The notes beneath the pieces are model-generated. The model saw only the letters and a program-made list of their open reading frames with translations. It did no database searches and had not been told where the DNA came from. From Cellvibrionales bacterium (GTDB taxonomy: Bacteria; Pseudomonadota; Gammaproteobacteria; Pseudomonadales; JAHEGP01): DNA of 10,252 bases. Where the stretch lies: the NCBI GenBank assembly GCA_024645065.1, contig JAHEGP010000100.1, forward strand, positions 1-10,252, in the 5' to 3' direction. The translations under genes were made by a program, and so were the position numbers. Below are positions 6,068-10,252 of the stretch, piece after piece (positions within the stretch are counted from its first letter, which is position 1; each line of letters opens with the position of its first letter).

Positions 6068-6105
6068 TCTGTATGGGTTGTCTGTATGGGTTGTCTGTAT
6101 GGGTT
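6068..6105. repeat. Triple 13-bp tandem repeat upstream of the M23 peptidase gene
   Basis: The unit TCTGTATGGGTTG begins at 6068, 6081 and 6094; the third copy ends TTT instead of TTG. It lies 18 bp before the M23 gene's GTG start, between that gene and greB. It would be part of the leader or promoter of the M23 operon. The period of 13 bp can also arise by slippage. Confidence 0.85.
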
Positions 6106-6311
6106 TAACATCGATCCAGGATTTTTGCCCCGGTGTGACTGCGAGTCGCCTGTTTTTGTCCACACCACGCCAGGAAAAAATGGTATGTTTCCCCGGTTAC
6201 CGAAAGCGACAAGGTATCATCGTCGATTTCGCCGATACATCCATGCGCCGGGACCAGGCTGCGGACAGGCACAGGGTTTCAGCCAATCGCCCGGCACTGC
6301 CAACCTCGCAG

Positions 6312-6317
6312 TATAAT
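6312..6317 (+). promoter_or_regulatory. greB promoter -10 box (TATAAT)
   Basis: A perfect TATAAT ends 15 bp before the greB ATG, so transcription should start near 6324 and leave a leader of only about 9 nt. No good -35 is found 16-18 bp upstream. The remaining gap 6106-6311 shows no gene I can support. Confidence 0.5.
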
Positions 6318-6332
6318 GCAAAGCGACACATT

Positions 6333-6830
6333 ATGGGCCGTTACCGCAAACCCCGCCCGGCGGGCTCCGCTTACATCACCCCCGAGGGCGAACAGATGCT
6401 GCGGGCCGAGTTGCACCAGTTATGGAAAGTCGAACGCCCCCAGGTAACCGCCAGCGTGCATGAAGCGGCGAAAAATGGCGACCGTTCGGAAAACGGCGAT
6501 TATATCTACGGCAAGCGCAGACTGCGAGAGATCGATAGCCGGGTGCGCTTTCTCTCCAAGCGCCTGGAGCAGCTCACCGTGGTCAAGGAGCGGCCCGCCG
6601 ACACCGACGTGGTTTTTTTCGGCGCCCATGTCAGCGTGGAAGATGAGGACGGCAAACAGCGCGAGTACCGCATTGTCGGGCCAGACGAATTTGACCTGCG
6701 CCAGGGCAAGCTGAGTATGGATTCACCGCTGGCCCGGGCACTGCTGGGCAAGCGCGTGGATGACGAAGTGACGGTCAATACCCCCACCGGTGACCAGCAT
6801 TGGGTGATCCTCGCTATCCACTACCCGTAA
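6333..6830 (+). CDS. greB: Transcription elongation factor GreB
   Basis: GreB enters the secondary channel of RNA polymerase and stimulates cleavage of backtracked transcripts. The 165-aa product has the N-terminal coiled coil (about 14-85) with the tip AAKNGDRSENGDYIYGK. Its acidic pair Asp/Glu (DRSE) is needed for cleavage. The GreB-type signature YGKRRLREIDSRVRFLSKRL follows, then the FKBP-like C-terminal domain with FFGAHV and SMDSPLARALLGK. The YIYGK and RRLREID segments favour GreB over GreA. ATG at 6333 gives the normal N-terminus MGRYRKPRP; the frame is open far upstream, but that part has no likeness to GreB. There is no Shine-Dalgarno, in keeping with the very short leader. It ends 7 bp from the convergent glycosylase-family gene. 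Confidence 0.95.
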   Translation: MGRYRKPRPAGSAYITPEGEQMLRAELHQLWKVERPQVTASVHEAAKNGDRSENGDYIYGKRRLREIDSRVRFLSKRLEQLTVVKERPADTDVVFFGAHVSVEDEDGKQREYRIVGPDEFDLRQGKLSMDSPLARALLGKRVDDEVTVNTPTGDQHWVILAIHYP

Positions 6831-6837
6831 ACCCCGG

Positions 6838-7452
6838 TCACCACTCATCCAGCAGGCGTCGAACCTGGCGCCGCAAAGCGGGTATGAGCTCTTGCTCAAA
6901 CCAGGGATTGCTCTGCAACCAGAATTGATTGCGCGGCGACGGGTGGACCAGGGGCACCCGGCGCGGCGCATACTCGCGCCAGGCTTTCACCCGCTCGGTC
7001 AGGTTTTTGTGGCGCGCCCCCTGCCCATGCAGGTAGTAGCGCTGGGCATACTGGCCGATCAGCAGGGTGGTTTCAATGTTGGGCAACTGTTCGAGAATAC
7101 GCCGGTGCCAGTGCGGCGCGCACTCCGGCCGCGGTGGTAAATCGCCGGACTTGCCGCGCCCGGGATAACACAGGCCCATCGGCACGATGGCAATTTTTCG
7201 CGCGTCATAAAACTCGGCAGGCGTCAGCCCCAACCAATTGCGCAGCCGGTCGCCGCTGGGGTCGTCCCAGGGAATACCGCTGGCGTGCACCCGGGTTCCC
7301 GGGGCCTGGCCGATAACGAGCAGCCGCGCCCGGGAGTCTGCAACCAGCACCGGCCTCGGACCCAGGGGCAGGTGTTCGCGGCAAAGGGTACAGTTGCGGA
7401 CTTCTGCCAGGGTCGCGGCCAGTGTGCCGGCCTGATGACTCGATGCAGTCAT
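6838..7452 (-). CDS. Uracil-DNA glycosylase superfamily protein, probable Fe-S type
   Basis: The 204-aa protein has the UDG fold motifs: GQAPG at 48-52 (uracil pocket and catalytic region) and HPSPRN at 170-175 (minor-groove intercalation loop). Four cysteines, C21, C24, C95 and C111, are spaced as CxxC ... Cx15C, as in the family 4 enzymes that hold a [4Fe-4S] cluster. After motif 1 the usual family 4 pattern is replaced by GIPWDDPSGDRLRNWLG, which marks a separate bacterial subgroup (COG1573-like). It should act in base excision repair; substrate range is not known from sequence. The ATG follows AGGA at normal spacing. It begins 49 bp after the HupE-like gene with no terminator between, so it may be the last gene of that operon. 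Confidence 0.85.
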   Translation of the reverse strand: MTASSHQAGTLAATLAEVRNCTLCREHLPLGPRPVLVADSRARLLVIGQAPGTRVHASGIPWDDPSGDRLRNWLGLTPAEFYDARKIAIVPMGLCYPGRGKSGDLPPRPECAPHWHRRILEQLPNIETTLLIGQYAQRYYLHGQGARHKNLTERVKAWREYAPRRVPLVHPSPRNQFWLQSNPWFEQELIPALRRQVRRLLDEW

Positions 7453-7501
7453 GATAAATTCCTGGCCACTCTCCCGGGGGGCACCCTGGCGGCCCGGGGA
7501 T

Positions 7502-8524
7502 CTAGAAAATGTAGAGCATCACCCGTTGCCAGAACCAGAATCCGGCCACGGAGCCGGCGGCGTATACCGGCAGCTGCTTCCACAGGCCACGCCAGCTGGC
7601 GCCCAGGCGCAACAGGGCCAGGCTCAGCAGGCACAGCACGCCGATCAGGGCCAGTTGCCCCACTTCGATGCCCACGTTGAAGCCCAGCAGCGCCAGCGGA
7701 ATATCATCCGGCGGCAGTCCCACCTCGCGCAGTGCGCCGGCGAATCCGAGTCCGTGGAGCAGGCCGAAGCCCGCCGCCATCAGGTACACTTTCCAGCTGC
7801 TGAGGTCGTGATCGGGGTGGCGCAACACCTCGGTAAAGGCGACGATAATACTCAGCGCGATAAAGATTTCTGCCATACCCTGGGAGAAGTGGATGACATT
7901 CAACACCGCGAGGCTCAGGGTGACGCTGTGGCCGAGGGTGAACATGGTCACGGTCCAGATCAGGGAGCGCTGCAGTCCGACCAGCATGAACAGCGCGATC
8001 ACGAACAGCACATGGTCGGGACCTCCCACCAGGTGCTCGAAACCCATCACCATATAACTGCCAAACACCCGGTACCACGGCTGCCTTGCGGGCACCAGGT
8101 AGGTTTCCTGATCGGGGCGCAATACCCGGTTGAGGGTCCTGCCGTCATCGAGCTTGATCCGCAGCAGCGCGTCGGCCCTGCTGCTGGCGATACCGCTGAT
8201 CTGAACCGCACTCCCCACCAGCCCTGTTGCACCGCAGTCGACCTGCCAGCGAGCAACCAGGGCGGTTCCCTCGGGCTTACTGGACCCGCCTTCGAGCTGG
8301 CGGCAATGAGACGGCAAGACCGGGCTGAGCTGGCTACCCTCTACCCGTTTCAGCGGGGTTTTCCATTTCACGGCATAGACGCCGTCGCCGACCGCTTCAA
8401 GCTGCAGCAGGGAGGGCGCCAGGGCGTGAGCCTGCAATGCCCCGGCGTAACCCAGCGCCAGCAGCGCCAACAGCAGCGCCAGGCAGGTTCTGGCATACGA
8501 TGCGCAAGCTCCGTTGGCACTCAT
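7502..8524 (-). CDS. HupE/UreJ-family integral membrane protein
   Basis: The 340-aa protein has an N-terminal signal/anchor (about 13-32), an extracytoplasmic beta-type region (about 35-150) and a C-terminal block of about six membrane helices (155-340). The HupE/UreJ hallmarks lie in this block: EHLVGGPDHVLF (H164, H171), TLGHSVTLSLA (H199), FGLLHGLGFAGAL (H257) and GFNVGIEVGQL. HupE and UreJ relatives are nickel permeases, so the His residues may bind a metal. This longer type with a large N-terminal domain has no firm function, and no hydrogenase or urease gene is nearby. Its ATG overlaps the stop codon of the upstream PPIase gene (ATGA at 8521-8524), so the two are translationally coupled. 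Confidence 0.88.
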   Translation of the reverse strand: MSANGACASYARTCLALLLALLALGYAGALQAHALAPSLLQLEAVGDGVYAVKWKTPLKRVEGSQLSPVLPSHCRQLEGGSSKPEGTALVARWQVDCGATGLVGSAVQISGIASSRADALLRIKLDDGRTLNRVLRPDQETYLVPARQPWYRVFGSYMVMGFEHLVGGPDHVLFVIALFMLVGLQRSLIWTVTMFTLGHSVTLSLAVLNVIHFSQGMAEIFIALSIIVAFTEVLRHPDHDLSSWKVYLMAAGFGLLHGLGFAGALREVGLPPDDIPLALLGFNVGIEVGQLALIGVLCLLSLALLRLGASWRGLWKQLPVYAAGSVAGFWFWQRVMLYIF

Positions 8525-9486
8525 GACGCCGACCCCGCGGGCGCCCGGATATCCACGACGATGTCATACTCCTTCTTCAACAGTTCGACCTGCTGTTGCA
8601 GCAGCTCCTTCTCCTTGCCCTGCCGGACCCGGGCCACCACCTTATCCCGAACCTGTTCCAGCGGCGGTGTCACGGCCGGCACCACGTTGTCGGGCCAGAC
8701 CAGGTGCCATCCATAGGCTGAGCGCAGCGGCTGTGACCACACGCCGGGCTGCAGTTGCTCCACCTGGGCAGCAAACTCGGAGCCGAAAATATTGGCCAGC
8801 TGCTGCTGGTTTTTACCGCTGAAAACGTGACCGCTGTAAAACACATTGCCGCGGGAGAAAATGGCATCCCTATCCTCGGTGAGATGCGGACTACCCAGCC
8901 CTTCCCTGGCGGCGGCAGCGGTGGCAGCGGTCGCCCCCTCGTCGACACTGAAGTAGACATGCACGATGTCCCGTCGCGACGGTATCAGGTAATCTTCCTG
9001 GTGCTGCCGGTAGTAGTTTTCGATCTCCTGCTCACCAATTTCCAGCGGCACGGATTGCACCATGGCCCGTTCCAGCGTACTCACCAGGTAACGGCGTATG
9101 ACCGGATCGGATTGCAGCAGCCCCAGCTCCAGCGCCCGGTTGATCAATTCCTCATCGCCGGGAGGCACCGGGCTGTCCTCTTCGAGAAAGGAACCCAGCT
9201 TTTTCAGTCGATCCTGGATCACCGGCAACGACTGCAAATTCAGCGCCAGGGCACGCTGCATGAGGGCTTCTTCTGCCACCATCTGGTCGAGCAGGCGTTG
9301 CTCCAGTTCCGGGGTAGTCATCATTCGATTCTGCCGCACCCAGGCGTCGCGATAGGTTTCGAAGTCGCTTTGACTGATATGGATCAGGGGCTTTTCAACC
9401 GCATTGGGGAACAGGCTGTAGCCAATACCCCCGAGCACCAGGAAGCTTAGCCAGGGTGCCGTCAACAACTTTTTTAACGCGGACAT
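8521..9486 (-). CDS. Membrane-anchored peptidyl-prolyl cis-trans isomerase (parvulin/SurA type)
   Basis: The protein of 321 aa has a short basic N-terminus and one hydrophobic segment (about residues 10-27), which would anchor it in the inner membrane facing the periplasm. A helical SurA-like chaperone region follows (about 40-165). Then comes a divergent PpiC/Rotamase domain (about 168-265), starting at YLIPSRRDIVHVYF and ending at LRSAYGWHLVWPDN, where the SxYGWHLV pattern is typical of parvulins. The C-terminus is a charged helix. The role is inferred as folding of exported or membrane proteins, perhaps of its HupE-like partner. I chose ATG at 9486; a TTG at 9492 is better placed after GGAAAA and would add two residues. 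It leads the probable operon PPIase - HupE-like - glycosylase. Confidence 0.87.
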   Translation of the reverse strand: MSALKKLLTAPWLSFLVLGGIGYSLFPNAVEKPLIHISQSDFETYRDAWVRQNRMMTTPELEQRLLDQMVAEEALMQRALALNLQSLPVIQDRLKKLGSFLEEDSPVPPGDEELINRALELGLLQSDPVIRRYLVSTLERAMVQSVPLEIGEQEIENYYRQHQEDYLIPSRRDIVHVYFSVDEGATAATAAAAREGLGSPHLTEDRDAIFSRGNVFYSGHVFSGKNQQQLANIFGSEFAAQVEQLQPGVWSQPLRSAYGWHLVWPDNVVPAVTPPLEQVRDKVVARVRQGKEKELLQQQVELLKKEYDIVVDIRAPAGSAS

Positions 9487-9658
9487 TGCCAATTGATTTT
9501 CCGGGAGTAATGGTGATCGAAATTAACTGAGGCGTCATGATGCCGAAGCGGGGTTTGTGATACAAGCCTTTTGCCTTGCCAAACCGGGTGCCGCAGCAGC
9601 AACGGCAACCCCCGGTGAACACGGGATAGGGCACCAGCCTGGACACCTGGCCCATGCA

Positions 9659-9687
9659 TTGGTCAGCGCCCCTGATTGGCGTACAAT
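9659..9687 (+). promoter_or_regulatory. Promoter of the 9716 gene
   Basis: TTGGTC (9659-9664) and TACAAT (9682-9687) are spaced by 17 bp. Transcription would start near 9694, giving a leader of about 22 nt that holds the GGAG ribosome-binding site. The rest of the 229-bp divergent gap should hold the promoter for the PPIase operon, but none stands out. Confidence 0.5.
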
Positions 9688-9715
9688 CGCTACCAGGTTT
9701 CGATGGAGAAAGACG

Positions 9716-10120
9716 ATGGCGGTAGGGGAATGGCAACCCGGGGCAGCACGCCCCGCAGCAACGATTGAACCGCAGCAGCTGGCCATGCTGATCTCGATCA
9801 GCCAGCTGGATACCTTGCAGCAGCTGGCCGAGCAACTCGACCCGACCCAGCAACAATGGCTTGGCGCCGTCATGCATTGCGGTGATGACGCCTGGTCCCG
9901 GGCCGCCGGCGACTGCGACCAGGCCGAGCTGGTGCACCTGATCAAGACGCTTGTGATTGCCGAGATGCAAATTCCGGGCTGCAGCGTCGGGGCCAAATCA
10001 CCGGTTATCGCGCTGCATCGATTACTCAAGCAGCGCGGTGAAAAATTGAGTCAGGACGACCTGGCCTGGATCAAGCAACACAGCGACAACCGCTTTATTC
10101 CCAATGGCCCGGTGCTCTAG
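9716..10120 (+). CDS. Conserved hypothetical protein
   Basis: The 134-aa protein is soluble and mostly helical, with no signal peptide or membrane segment. The N-terminal 20 residues are low-complexity, then a helical core runs to the end. The closing part, ALHRLLKQRGEKL to WIKQHSDNRFIPNGPVL, resembles the C-terminus of small conserved gammaproteobacterial proteins I have seen (ending in SDNRFxPYGPL-like sequence); their function is unknown to me. The ATG at 9716 is chosen because GGAG lies 7 bases before it and a promoter fits just upstream. The open frame extends to 9557, but that part is unlike a protein. It is transcribed away from the PPIase operon. Confidence 0.8.
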   Translation: MAVGEWQPGAARPAATIEPQQLAMLISISQLDTLQQLAEQLDPTQQQWLGAVMHCGDDAWSRAAGDCDQAELVHLIKTLVIAEMQIPGCSVGAKSPVIALHRLLKQRGEKLSQDDLAWIKQHSDNRFIPNGPVL

Positions 10121-10252
10121 TACTCTTTCCAGGTGATATTGCCGTATTCAGCGGATCGGGAAGCGGTTGAGCGCCAGGCGTGCCTCGCCGGCAATGGCGC
10201 GTCCTTACCAAGAGGCGCAACAACGCGGGCGACCGCTTCCCGGTCCGCCCGG
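10117..10252 (-). CDS. 3' end of a gene entering from the right edge, unidentified
   Basis: On the minus strand one frame is open from the window edge to a TAG at 10117-10119, giving a 44-residue C-terminus that ends SRSAEYGNITWKEY. The start lies outside the window. I do not recognise the family. Its stop overlaps the last codons of the convergent 9716 gene by 4 bp. A second frame of this strand is also open across the region, so the choice of frame rests on the more protein-like composition. Confidence 0.45.
   Translation of the reverse strand, partial: RADREAVARVVAPLGKDAPLPARHAWRSTASRSAEYGNITWKEY

Noticed and set aside
5742..6332. N-terminal extension of the greB frame
   Set aside because: The frame is open, but it runs antisense to the M23 gene and through the tandem repeats. 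GreB proteins begin at the 6333 ATG.
7453..7501. Terminator between the HupE-like and glycosylase-family genes
   Set aside because: Two CCCGGG blocks can pair, but no T-tract follows on the minus strand.
7451..8716. 421-codon plus-strand frame opposite the HupE-like gene
   Set aside because: It is Gln/His/Gly-rich antisense to a gene with clear membrane helices and family motifs.

Overview
The window comes from a GC-rich gammaproteobacterium. The order alaS - lysC - csrA - tRNA-Ser, all read on the minus strand, is the arrangement known from Pseudomonas, and the proteins have the lengths and motifs of that class. I would place it in or near Pseudomonadales/Cellvibrionales, but the sequence alone does not fix a genus.

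Layout. Positions 1-138 hold the first 22 nt of a serine tRNA (minus strand). It then runs into a block of small hairpins instead of continuing as a tRNA. Positions 139-380 are a non-coding spacer with a few inverted and direct repeats. csrA (381-572) follows, with its own promoter and a long leader rich in GGA motifs. lysC (802-2043) and alaS (2184-4799) complete the conserved block. Upstream of alaS, where many gammaproteobacteria have recA-recX, lies a minus-strand pair: a small Trm112/YcaR-like protein (4944-5132) and an exported M23-type peptidase (5166-6050) with an altered zinc motif. A 13-bp triple tandem repeat separates this pair from plus-strand greB (6333-6830), which appears to have a very short mRNA leader.

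The second half holds a minus-strand cluster read right to left. It begins with a membrane-anchored peptidyl-prolyl isomerase of the parvulin/SurA type (8521-9486), followed by a HupE/UreJ-type membrane protein (7502-8524, overlapping by ATGA). The last gene is a uracil-DNA-glycosylase-family protein with four cysteines placed as in the Fe-S enzymes (6838-7452). A divergent plus-strand gene (9716-10120) encodes a conserved protein of unknown function. A partial minus-strand reading frame enters from the right edge and ends tail-to-tail over it.

Most genes are housekeeping: translation (alaS, tRNA), aspartate-family amino-acid synthesis (lysC), global post-transcriptional control (csrA), transcript cleavage (greB), cell wall and periplasm (M23 peptidase, PPIase, HupE-like). 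The main oddities are the interrupted tRNA-Ser with three GNA-triloop hairpins, the internal translation start in lysC, the repeats around the csrA and lysC promoters, and the HxD variant of the M23 peptidase. I did not find a convincing new defence or mobile system.
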